7,611 bases of DNA, taken from the NCBI GenBank assembly GCA_903868285.1, contig CAIPUP010000142.1, positions 1 to 7,611 on the forward strand, read 5' to 3'. The notes below the pieces were generated by a model. That model did no database searches and had not been told where the DNA came from. It saw nothing but the letters and a program-made list of their open reading frames with translations. Every line of letters begins with the position of its first letter. Within the stretch, counting starts at the first letter, position 1. This DNA comes from an uncultured beta proteobacterium. GTDB taxonomy: Bacteria > Pseudomonadota > Gammaproteobacteria > Burkholderiales > SG8-39. Position numbers and translations under genes: made by a program. Positions 1-7,350 of this stretch are shown piece by piece.

Positions 1-822
1 CTGGCGGTGGAGAAGCGAAAGTTGAAGCGCATCTCCAGATCACCGGGAATGATGTTCGAGGCGCCCGTACCCGATTTGATATTCGACACCTGCCAGCTGG
101 TGGGCGGAAAGTATTCGTTGCCGCTATCCCATTGTTCGGCGGCCAGTTCTGCCAGGGCCGGGGCCAGGGTGTGTATCGGATTACGGCCCAGATGCGGATA
201 GGCGATATGCGCCTGGATACCTTGCACCCGCAGCGTGCCCGAGAGCGAACCACGACGACCGTTTTTCACCATGTCGCCGATGCGATTGACCGAGGTCGGC
301 TCACCCACCAGGCAGTAGTCGATCCGCTCGCCGCGTACCTTGAGCGCCTCGACCATTTTCACTGTGCCATCGGTGGCTTCACCTTCTTCATCCGAGGTGA
401 TCATCAGGGCCAGCGAACCGGCATGGTTGGGGTGGGCTTTGACAAAGGCTTCGCACGCGGTGACAAAGGCCGCGACCGAGGTTTTCATGTCGGCTGCGCC
501 ACGCCCATAGAGTTTGCCTTCGCGGATCACCGGCACAAACGGATCGGTGATCCATTGCTGCAGCGGTCCGGTCGGTACGACATCGGTATGTCCGGCCAGG
601 CACAGCAGCGGCGCAGCACTACCCCGGCGCGCCCAGAGGTTGGTCACGCCGTTGGAATTGAACCATTCAATGCGAAAGCCGATGGCCTGCAGGCGCTCGG
701 CGATGAGTGCCTGACATCCCTGATCGTCGGGTGTGACCGAACGTCGCCGCAGCAGGTTCTGCGTCAGCGCCAGGGTGTCGGACGCAGGCGCATGGGCCGA
801 CGTCGCCGCGCCTGCAGTGGCT

Positions 823-833
<11 letters not shown>
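1..833 (-). CDS. dapE: Succinyl-diaminopimelate desuccinylase, C-terminus cut by window edge
   Basis: DapE hydrolyses N-succinyl-LL-2,6-diaminopimelate to succinate and LL-diaminopimelate, a cytoplasmic dizinc M20-family step towards lysine and peptidoglycan. 277 residues are visible. Metal-site residues are in place: His82 in GHTDVVP, Asp115 in GRGAADMK, Glu149 (general base) and Glu150 in TSDEE, and Glu178 in VGEPT. All sit exactly 15 residues later than the numbers I recall for the Haemophilus enzyme (67, 100, 134, 135, 163). NGRRGSL and NFRFST are also typical. About 110-115 residues, including the last zinc-binding His, lie beyond position 1. The chosen start is GTG at 831-833, overlapping the dapD stop by 11 bases; it gives an Ala/Thr-rich extension of about 15 residues. 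An in-frame ATG at 873-875 is possible but would overlap dapD by over 50 bases. No strong ribosome binding site is visible, so coupling to dapD is likely. Function very sure, start less so. Confidence 0.96.
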
Positions 834-1643
<810 letters not shown>

Positions 1644-1647
<4 letters not shown>

Positions 1648-2882
1648 GATTTGGGGTCGTAGGTAGTGAGAAAGGAAACGATGCGATCGACTGCTTCGCT
1701 GCATTCGGCGAGCGAGGATACCAGCGCCAGACGCAGGTAGCCGGCACCCGGATTGACGCCATTCGATTCACGCGCCAGAAAGCTCCCCGGCAGCGAGGCC
1801 ACATTCATCTGCCGCAGCAACTCGCGTGCGAACTGCGCGTCATCGCCGGGGGTGCGGGCCCAGAAGTAGAAACCGCCTTCGGGCATGCTCACTTGCAGCG
1901 GACCGGCCACGCGCGGCACCAGCGTGTGGAATTTCTCGGCGTAGAGGCGACGGTTCTCGCGCACATGCGCCTCGTCGCGCCAGGCGGCGGTGCTGGCCGC
2001 CTGAACCGTCAGGCTCATGGCGCTGCCGTGATAGGTGCGATAGAGCAAAAAGGGTTTGATCAGTTGCGCGTCACCGGCGACAAAGCCCGAGCGCATGCCG
2101 GGGCAGTTCGAGCGCTTGGACAGGCTGGAGAACACGATCAGGCGGCGATAGTCGTCTCGCCCCAGGGCGCGTGCCGCCTGCAGTGCGCCCAGCGGCGGAC
2201 GCGCTTCGTCGAAATGGATTTCCGAATAGCACTCGTCCGAGGCAATGACAAAGCCGTAGCGATCGGATAACTCGAACAGCAGTTGCCACTCGGCCAGCGG
2301 CATGACCCGGCCGCACGGGTTGGCCGGCGAGCAGGTGTAGAGCAGCTGGGTACGCTGCCAGACTGCCTCGGGCACCGACGCGAAGGCCGGCGCGAAGGCC
2401 GGTCCGGGGCCGCTGTTGAGAAACCAGGTCTCGGCCCCGGCCAGCAGCGCCGCGCCCTCGTAAATTTGATAGAACGGATTGGGCGAGATCACCAGCGCGC
2501 CGGGGCGGCTGCGATCGATCACCACCTGGGTGATGGCGAACAGCGCCTCACGCGAACCATTGACCGGCAGGATTTGCGTCGCCGGATCGGGTGCCGGAAT
2601 GCCGTAGCGCTGGGCGATCCAGCTGGCGATGGATTCCCGCAGTGCCACGCTGCCCAGGGTTGGCGGATAGATGGCCAGGCCGTCCATGCTGGCGGTGAGC
2701 GCGTCGCGGATGAACTGCGGTGTCGGGTGCTTGGGCTCGCCAATCGACAGGTTGATGGGCTTGAGCGCCGGATTGGGCTCGACGCCCTGATACAGCGCGC
2801 GCAGCTTCTCGAACGGATAGGGCTGCAGCCGGGCCAGATCCGGGTTCAGGCTGAGCTTGGCTTGGGTGGTGGCGTTTGGCAT
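1644..2882 (-). CDS. dapC: N-succinyldiaminopimelate aminotransferase
   Basis: DapC is a fold-type I, class I/II pyridoxal-phosphate aminotransferase that converts N-succinyl-2-amino-6-ketopimelate plus glutamate to N-succinyl-LL-diaminopimelate plus 2-oxoglutarate. The protein has 412 residues. Visible landmarks are NLSIGEP at 44-50, the PLP-contact loop NGSREALF at 108-115, SPANPCGRV with the conserved Asn188, Asp216 in ASDECYSE (pairs with the pyridine nitrogen), Tyr219, the Schiff-base Lys256 in SSLSKRSN, Arg264 (phosphate) in PGMRSGF, and the carboxylate-binding Arg384 in YLRLALV. The subfamily assignment rests on resemblance to betaproteobacterial DapC and on its position directly before dapD; sequence alone could not exclude other aspartate-type aminotransferases. 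ATG at 2880-2882 is preceded by GAGG with a 4-base gap, and MPNATTQAKLSLNPDLARLQPYPFEKL is a typical start region for the family. Its stop overlaps the dapD start. Confidence 0.95.
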
Positions 2883-2911
2883 CGGGCCTCGGTCAGGCGG
2901 AGTAGCGCTAG

Positions 2912-2940
2912 AAATTACGTAACCTATTGATTTTAAACAA
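2912..2940 (-). promoter_or_regulatory. Possible sigma-70 promoter for dapCDE
   Basis: The 60-base queF-dapC gap is clearly more AT-rich than its surroundings. On the minus strand TTGTTT (2935-2940) is followed after 17 bases by TAATTT (2912-2917), which would start transcription about 20-25 bases before dapC. Both hexamers match consensus at only about 3 of 6 positions, so this is a weak candidate; dapC could equally be read through from queF. No terminator hairpin is seen in the gap. Confidence 0.25.
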
Positions 2941-2942
2941 CT

Positions 2943-3398
2943 TTATGGAATGATCGCTGAGGCGCGACCACTCTCGGGCAGGATCACCGCCGGCAGCGGC
3001 TTCCAGCCACGCTTGCGGTGTTCGGCCACCACGTCGGTGAAGATGCCGCCGCGGACATTGAACTTGGCGGTGAGGCGGGCAAAGCGCGGCTGTATCGCCG
3101 CGACGATGTGGTCCAGCATTTCGTTGGTGACGGCCTCATGGAATGCGCCACGCTCGCGGAACGACCAGACATACATCTTCAGGCTCTTGAGCTCGACGCA
3201 ACGCTGATCGGCGATGTAGTCCAGATGCAGCGTGGCGAAGTCTGGCTGGCCGGTGAGCGGACACAGGCAGGTGAATTCCGGAATCTGCATGCGAATCAGG
3301 AAGTCGCGCTGCTTGGCCGGATTGGGGAAGGTATCCAGGGTCTGACTGGGACGGGAGGCGTTGGGATTGGCGGGACGCTGGCTGGGTTTACGGGGCAT
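2943..3398 (-). CDS. queF: NADPH-dependent 7-cyano-7-deazaguanine (preQ0) reductase, short unimodular type
   Basis: QueF reduces the nitrile of preQ0 to the amine preQ1 with two NADPH, in the cytoplasm, before preQ1 is inserted into tRNA on the way to queuosine. It belongs to the tunnelling-fold (GTP cyclohydrolase I-like) superfamily. The 151-residue protein is the short single-domain form (B. subtilis-like), not the double-length E. coli form. Visible motifs: EFTCLCPLTGQPDF with nucleophile Cys46 and Asp53, the QueF signature ELKSLKMYVWSFR starting at Glu69, and FHE with His87 and Glu88. RGGIFTDV at 116-123 is also family-like. Residues 1-30 are a Pro/Asn/Ser-rich extension. ATG at 3396-3398 was chosen because AGG lies 7 bases upstream (CCAGG); a TTG at 3438-3440 would add 14 residues without support. 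The gene stands 60 bases upstream of dapC on the same strand and diverges from smc. Function is very secure; a shared operon with dapCDE is inference. Confidence 0.96.
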   Translation of the reverse strand: MPRKPSQRPANPNASRPSQTLDTFPNPAKQRDFLIRMQIPEFTCLCPLTGQPDFATLHLDYIADQRCVELKSLKMYVWSFRERGAFHEAVTNEMLDHIVAAIQPRFARLTAKFNVRGGIFTDVVAEHRKRGWKPLPAVILPESGRASAIIP

Positions 3399-3493
3399 GG
3401 GACGACCTGGGGTGACGAAAATGATCGGGGCGGGCTGCAATGCACATTACCGGCTGCGTGCAAGCAACTGAATCGACTACAAAAGTTTCTGAT

Positions 3494-3520
3494 TGCGCAA
3501 GGATGCGCAGGCTTTGCGCC
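3494..3520. repeat. Phased TGCGCA palindromes in the queF leader
   Basis: The self-complementary hexamer TGCGCA occurs at 3494-3499 and 3504-3509, and a one-mismatch copy TGCGCC at 3515-3520, so successive copies start 10 and 11 bases apart, about one helical turn. The first two can also pair as a hairpin with an AGGA loop. They lie about 100-125 bases upstream of the queF start, inside its presumed leader. An operator or an RNA hairpin is possible; in GC-rich DNA this may be chance. Confidence 0.35.
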
Positions 3521-3549
3521 GCATCGTCAACAAACTCGCAGCGACAAAT

Positions 3550-3577
3550 TCGACAAAAATCAAAGTGTTATTATAGG
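3550..3577 (+). promoter_or_regulatory. Possible promoter towards smc
   Basis: TCGACA (3550-3555, 5 of 6 to the -35 consensus) is followed after 16 bases by TATAGG (3572-3577, 4 of 6 to the -10 consensus). The alternative -10 TATTAT at 3569-3574 is closer to consensus but would leave only 13 bases of spacer. Use of this site would give smc a leader of about 250 bases that includes the tandem repeat. No better smc-proximal pair was found by eye. Confidence 0.35.
3570..3575 (-). promoter_or_regulatory. Perfect TATAAT -10 box towards queF
   Basis: Read on the minus strand this is an exact TATAAT in the AT-rich centre of the divergent region, overlapping the plus-strand -10 candidate. The region 16-18 bases upstream (near 3593-3599) has no good TTGACA match and there is no extended -10 TG, so an activator or a weak -35 would be needed. 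It would give queF a leader of roughly 165 bases. Confidence 0.35.
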
Positions 3578-3593
3578 GCGCTTGACCCCTGCT

Positions 3594-3606
3594 GATCGCC
3601 GCGATC
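3594..3606. repeat. 13-bp inverted repeat
   Basis: GATCGC and GCGATC flank a single central C, giving a perfect palindrome. It lies about 20 bases past the plus-strand -10 candidate and about 20 bases upstream of the minus-strand one, a position that would suit an operator. No T-run follows, so it is not a rho-independent terminator. Function unknown. Confidence 0.35.
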
Positions 3607-3657
3607 GGTCCTTCGCTGTCTTCGACGGCGTTTTCGGTGCGGCGAATTTGCCTGCCG

Positions 3658-3672
3658 AATTTTCTGAAAATT
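3658..3672. repeat. 15-bp AT-rich palindrome
   Basis: AATTTTC and GAAAATT flank a central T (perfect 7-base arms) in an otherwise GC-rich context. Related CGAATTT strings occur nearby at 3644-3650 and 3656-3662, with an inverted AAATTCG at 3546-3552. It could be a binding site for a dimeric regulator upstream of smc. No known operator was recognised. Confidence 0.35.
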
Positions 3673-3697
3673 GTAGCCTCGCCGGCCCGATTTGCCC

Positions 3698-3841
3698 ATG
3701 GCTGGCTGTTGCTTCGATTACGGCGGCTTCGGTTACTGCGGCTTCGGTTACGGCGGCTTCGGTTACGGCGCCCCGGACACCCGTTCACTTGATCGTCAAT
3801 CGTTCCTCAACAGCGTCTTTACCAGCTATCTTTCATTGTGA
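3698..3841 (+). CDS. Candidate 47-residue Gly/Phe/Tyr-rich small ORF overlapping the smc start
   Basis: I do not recognise this as a known protein. An ATG-started frame of 47 codons begins MAGCCFDYGG, carries four tandem pentapeptides of the form GFGYG (residues 5-24: CFDYG, GFGYC, GFGYG, GFGYG), and ends in a hydrophilic then mixed tail (APDTRSLDRQ, then SFLNSVFTSYLSL). It has three cysteines (4, 5, 14) and no evident signal peptide or membrane span. Its TGA shares bases with the smc GTG (GTGA), the arrangement expected for translational coupling and the same as at the smc-zipA junction. Against it: no Shine-Dalgarno sequence before the ATG, and the two base changes among the repeat units are milder in another frame (Ile/Val and a silent Thr change, versus Asp/Gly and Cys/Gly here). 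It could be a leader peptide for smc or merely an open frame across a repeat. Confidence 0.35.
   Translation: MAGCCFDYGGFGYCGFGYGGFGYGAPDTRSLDRQSFLNSVFTSYLSL
3711..3770 (+). repeat. Four tandem copies of a 15-bp unit
   Basis: The unit GCTTCGGTTACGGCG occurs four times head to tail: 3711-3725 (one change, G to A), 3726-3740 (one change, G to T), and two exact copies at 3741-3755 and 3756-3770. The array ends 67 bases before smc. The length is a multiple of three, so any frame through it stays open. Each unit contains CTTCGG, the core of a UUCG tetraloop, though the surrounding stem pairing looks weak. Confidence 0.95.
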
Positions 3842-6800
3842 AACTCACTCAGATCAAGCTCTCCGGGTTCAAATCCTTCGTTGACCCGACCACCATCAAC
3901 GTGCCCGGCGCGCTGGTCGGGGTGGTCGGCCCGAACGGCTGCGGCAAATCCAACATCATTGATGCGGTGCGCTGGGTGCTGGGCGAGTCGCGTGCCTCGG
4001 CCTTGCGCGGCGACTCCATGCAGGACGTCATTTTCAATGGCTCGTCCATGCGTAAGCCCATCGGGCGCGCCAGCGTCGAGCTGATTTTTGACAACAGTCT
4101 GGGCCGGGCGGCCGGACAGTGGTCGCAATATGCCGAGATCGCGGTCAAGCGCGTACTCACGCGTGAGGGCGATTCCTCCTACCTGATCAACAACACCCAG
4201 GTACGTCGACGCGATATTCACGACATTTTCCTGGGCACCGGGCTCGGCCCCCGCGCTTACGCCATCATCGAGCAGGGCATGATCTCGCGCATCATCGAGG
4301 CCAAACCTGAGGAGATGCGCATCTTTTTAGAAGAGGCCGCAGGCGTCTCCAAGTACAAAGAGCGGCGCAAGGAAACCGAAAACCGCCTCTCGGATACGCG
4401 CGAGAACCTGGCGCGGGTGGAGGACATCCGCCAGGAGCTGGGCGCACAGATCGAAAAACTCGGAAAGCAGGCCGAGGTGGCGCAGCGCTTCAATGACATG
4501 TCGGCCGAGCGGCTGCTGAAGCAGAACCTGCTGGCATTGATCCGCAAGCGCGAAGCGCAGGCCGATGCCGAGCGTCAGACCCAGGACATCGCCCAGACCC
4601 AGCTGTCGCTGGATCAGGAAACCGCACTGCTGCGCGAGACCGAGGCACGCCTGGAGCAGGCACGTGACCAGCAATACGCAGCCAGTGATGCGGTCAACGC
4701 CGCCCAGGGCAGCCTGTACGAAGTCAATGCCGAGGTGTCGCGGCTGGAGACGGAAATCCGGTTCGTGGCCGAGACGCGCGCCCGTATCGAGGCGCAGCTC
4801 ACGTCGCTGGGCTTGCAAAGCGAGCAGAGCACGCGGCAAAAGACCGAGCTGGAAGATGCGCTGGGTATGTGGCGCACCCGGCTTGCTGCGGCCAGCGAGC
4901 GGCGGGCCGAGCTGCAGGAAATGTCGGCCGACGAGGGCGCCAAGGTACCGCTGGCCGAGGCGGCCTTTCGCGAACATCAAGCTACGCTGGCCGAGGCACG
5001 TGCCCAGACGGTGCGGCTGGAACAGGGGCTGCAGACCGAGAGCGCGCATGTGCAGAATGCGCTCAGCAATCTTGATCGGCACCGTCAGCGCGAATCGCGT
5101 CTGGCCGAGGAGTTGCAAGCGCTGGGCGAGCCCGATACCGACGCGCTCCACGAGCTCGAATCGCGCCTGGCCGAAGCGGGTGACGCGCAGCTGCGCCAGG
5201 ACGAATCGCTGGCGCAGTTGGATCAAAGCCGCGCGCAATTACTGGCGCAGCGCAATGAAGCCAATGCCCGACTGGCGCAACTCGAACGCGAGCTGTCCGG
5301 GGGCAAGGCGCAACTGAGCACCTTGCAACGGGTGCAGGATCAGGCCGATCGCAATACCCAGATCGATGGCTGGATCGGGCGTCATGCGCTGGGCGAGCAT
5401 CCACGCCTTTGGCAGCGCATGCGGGTCGAGCCGGGCTGGGAAGCGGCGGTGGAATCACGCCTGCGCGATCGCATCCATGCTCTGGAACTCAGCGGTGCCG
5501 AGGCCCTGCAGGCCTTGCTGTCCGATCCGCCGCCGGCCAAGCTGACGGTGTTCACCGCCTCGAACGAAGTGCCGCACAACGCCGGCAATCGGCGTCCGCT
5601 GTTGAGCCTGGTGCGCAGTGATGACGCGGCGGTGCGTGCGGTGCTGGGCGACTGGCTGGCGGGTTGCTATGCCGTCGAGGGTACGCCCTCATCCAGTGAT
5701 GCCGGCGCCTTGGCGGCCGGTGAATGGCTGATCAATCGTGACGGTCACCAGTTCTCGCGCAATGGCGTGAGCTTTCATGCGCCGGATGTGTCCGATAGCG
5801 GCATTCTGGCGCGACAGCGTGAAATCGAAACCCTGCAGCAGCAGTTGGAAACGCTGCAGCAGCAAGTCGATGCCGCACAGGAAATGCAGGCCACGCTGGA
5901 GCAAGACCTGGCTGCGGCGGAGCAGGCGCTGTCGCAGGCGCGTGCCACGGGCACCAGCCTCAAGCAAGCGCAGCATGAATTGCAGATGCAGCATCTGCGT
6001 CTGGCGCAGGACATCGAGCGCCAGCATGCGCGGCGCAATCAAATTCAGCAGGAACTGCAGGATCTGCGTCAGCAGGCCGATGCCGAGCAGGCGCGTCAGG
6101 CAGCCTTTGAGCAAAAGCTGGTGGAGCAGCGTCAGGCGCTGGAAGAAGCGCGCAGCTTGCTGCAAACGCTGCAGGCCAGTTATGCCGAAGCTGAATCGGC
6201 GCTGGATACGCAGCGTCGTCATGCCGCGCAGGTCGAGCGCGAGGCGAGCGAGGCCGGATTTGCCGAGCGCGAATGCCAGACCAAGATCGAGGAGATTGAG
6301 CGCTCGGTGCATTCGCTGGGCGAGCAGATCGAAGCCGCAGCGCAGCGTCTGGAAGAGTTGCATATCGAGCGCGATGGCTTGCATGACGAGGGCATGCGTG
6401 AACAATTGCAGGCCGGCCTGGATCTGCGGGTGGAGCGGGAAGAAGTGCTCAGCCAGGCACGCAGCCATCAGGAAGAACTGGCGAGCGAAGTGCGTGCCGC
6501 CGACGAGCAGCGTCTGGGTAGTGAGCAAAAGCTGCAACCTCTGCGCGACCGGCTATCCGATCTGCGTCTGAAAGAGCAGGCGGCACGACTGAATTTCGAG
6601 CAATACGCCATGCAGCTGGTCGAGGCCAAGGTGGATGAGGCCTGGCTGGGCGAGCAATTGCGCGAGGGGCAGCGTCCGGCACCGTTGCAGGCCGATATCA
6701 ACCGCCTGACCAATGCCATGAACGATCTGGGCGCCATCAATATGGCGGCGGTGGAAGAGCTGGCCACCAGCACCGAGCGCAAGGCCTTCCTCGATTCGCA

Positions 6801-7350
6801 GGCCGGTGATCTGGCGCAGGCGCTGGAGACGCTGGACAACGCCATTCGCAAGATTGATCGCGAAACGCGCGACATGATGCAGGCCACCTTCGACACCGTG
6901 AACGGACATTTCAATACGCTGTTCCCGATGTTGTTCGGCGGTGGCGAGGCCAAGCTGGTCATGACCGGTGAAGAGATTCTGGATTGCGGCGTGCAGGTGA
7001 TTGCCCGGCCGCCCGGCAAGAAGAACTCCTCGATTCATCTGCTGTCCGGTGGCGAAAAGGCGCTCACAGCCATCTCCTTGGTGTTCTCCTTCTTCCAGCT
7101 CAACCCGGCACCGTTCTGTCTGCTGGATGAGGTGGATGCACCGCTGGATGATTCGAATACCGAGCGCTTCTGCGAGCTGGTGCGCAAGATGTCGCGTCAG
7201 ACGCAGTTCCTGTACATCTCGCACAACAAGATCACCATGGAGATGGCCTCGCAGCTGATCGGTGTGACCATGCAGGAGCAAGGCGTGTCGCGCGTGGTGG
7301 CAGTGGATCTTGGGGAGGCACTGCGACTGAGCGAGGAGATCGCAGCGTGA
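3838..7350 (+). CDS. smc: Chromosome segregation/condensation ATPase SMC
   Basis: SMC forms a rod-shaped dimer that, with ScpA and ScpB, extrudes DNA loops and organises and separates the chromosome. The 1170-residue length is full size. N-terminal head: FKSFVDPTTI, Walker A GPNGCGKSN (31-39, Lys37), the SRASALRG segment, AIIEQGMISRII (142-153) and FLEEAAGVSKYKERR (163-177). Long Gln/Glu/Ala/Arg-rich coiled coils run from about 170 to 500 and 660 to 1000. The hinge spans about 510-650, from DGWIGRHALGEHP to NGVSFHAPD. C-terminal head: signature LSGGEK (1069-1074), Walker B FCLLDEVDAP with Asp1097 and catalytic Glu1098, D-loop PLDDSN, and switch His1129 in YISHNK. The GTG start at 3838-3840 gives the usual family start (M)KLTQIKLSGFKSF. 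No Shine-Dalgarno sequence precedes it; it overlaps the stop of the small ORF upstream. scpA and scpB are not in the window. Confidence 0.98.
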   Translation: MKLTQIKLSGFKSFVDPTTINVPGALVGVVGPNGCGKSNIIDAVRWVLGESRASALRGDSMQDVIFNGSSMRKPIGRASVELIFDNSLGRAAGQWSQYAEIAVKRVLTREGDSSYLINNTQVRRRDIHDIFLGTGLGPRAYAIIEQGMISRIIEAKPEEMRIFLEEAAGVSKYKERRKETENRLSDTRENLARVEDIRQELGAQIEKLGKQAEVAQRFNDMSAERLLKQNLLALIRKREAQADAERQTQDIAQTQLSLDQETALLRETEARLEQARDQQYAASDAVNAAQGSLYEVNAEVSRLETEIRFVAETRARIEAQLTSLGLQSEQSTRQKTELEDALGMWRTRLAAASERRAELQEMSADEGAKVPLAEAAFREHQATLAEARAQTVRLEQGLQTESAHVQNALSNLDRHRQRESRLAEELQALGEPDTDALHELESRLAEAGDAQLRQDESLAQLDQSRAQLLAQRNEANARLAQLERELSGGKAQLSTLQRVQDQADRNTQIDGWIGRHALGEHPRLWQRMRVEPGWEAAVESRLRDRIHALELSGAEALQALLSDPPPAKLTVFTASNEVPHNAGNRRPLLSLVRSDDAAVRAVLGDWLAGCYAVEGTPSSSDAGALAAGEWLINRDGHQFSRNGVSFHAPDVSDSGILARQREIETLQQQLETLQQQVDAAQEMQATLEQDLAAAEQALSQARATGTSLKQAQHELQMQHLRLAQDIERQHARRNQIQQELQDLRQQADAEQARQAAFEQKLVEQRQALEEARSLLQTLQASYAEAESALDTQRRHAAQVEREASEAGFAERECQTKIEEIERSVHSLGEQIEAAAQRLEELHIERDGLHDEGMREQLQAGLDLRVEREEVLSQARSHQEELASEVRAADEQRLGSEQKLQPLRDRLSDLRLKEQAARLNFEQYAMQLVEAKVDEAWLGEQLREGQRPAPLQADINRLTNAMNDLGAINMAAVEELATSTERKAFLDSQAGDLAQALETLDNAIRKIDRETRDMMQATFDTVNGHFNTLFPMLFGGGEAKLVMTGEEILDCGVQVIARPPGKKNSSIHLLSGGEKALTAISLVFSFFQLNPAPFCLLDEVDAPLDDSNTERFCELVRKMSRQTQFLYISHNKITMEMASQLIGVTMQEQGVSRVVAVDLGEALRLSEEIAA
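7333..7338 (+). promoter_or_regulatory. Strong ribosome binding site for zipA within smc
   Basis: GAGGAG lies 8 bases before the zipA GTG and inside the last codons of smc. It supports GTG at 7347-7349 as the start and contrasts with the absence of any such motif before smc. Confidence 0.75.

Larger units (their letters stand above)
3399..3837. other. Divergent queF/smc intergenic region
   Basis: This 439-base stretch separates queF from smc and has no long gene I can support. It is long for divergent housekeeping genes. The middle (about 3535-3580 and 3640-3675) is AT-richer than the flanks. It holds promoter-like hexamers on both strands, three short palindromes, and a 60-base tandem repeat within a possible small ORF. 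Long open frames here on either strand look like by-products of GC-rich antisense or repeat sequence. No tRNA, known riboswitch or rho-independent terminator was recognised; the queF leader does not resemble a preQ1 aptamer by eye. Confidence 0.7.

Noticed and set aside
3399..3570. preQ1 riboswitch in the queF leader
   Set aside because: No preQ1-I or preQ1-II-like aptamer pattern (short hairpin followed by an A-rich tail ahead of the start) was seen by eye; a covariance-model search would be decisive.
3594..3606. Rho-independent terminator
   Set aside because: The palindrome has too short a loop and is not followed by a T-run on either strand.
3711..3770. CRISPR array
   Set aside because: The units are 15 bases, contiguous and without spacers, so this is a simple tandem repeat.
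3477..3788. 103-codon minus-strand frame with Arg/Asn/Ser repeats between queF and smc
   Set aside because: The RNRS-type repeats are just the 15-bp array read backwards; there is no ribosome binding site or recognisable domain, and it crosses the presumed promoters.
3018..3884. 288-codon open frame on the plus strand running antisense to queF, through the intergenic region and into smc
   Set aside because: Its first part is the complement of a convincing queF and its end overlaps the conserved smc N-terminus; the translation resembles no family. The conservative repeat changes in this frame (Ile/Val, silent Thr) were noted but are only two substitutions.
4327..5238. 303-codon minus-strand Leu/Arg/Gln-rich frame inside smc
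   Set aside because: It is the complement of the SMC coiled-coil codons; Gln/Glu/Ala/Arg-rich codons yield Leu-rich antisense frames.
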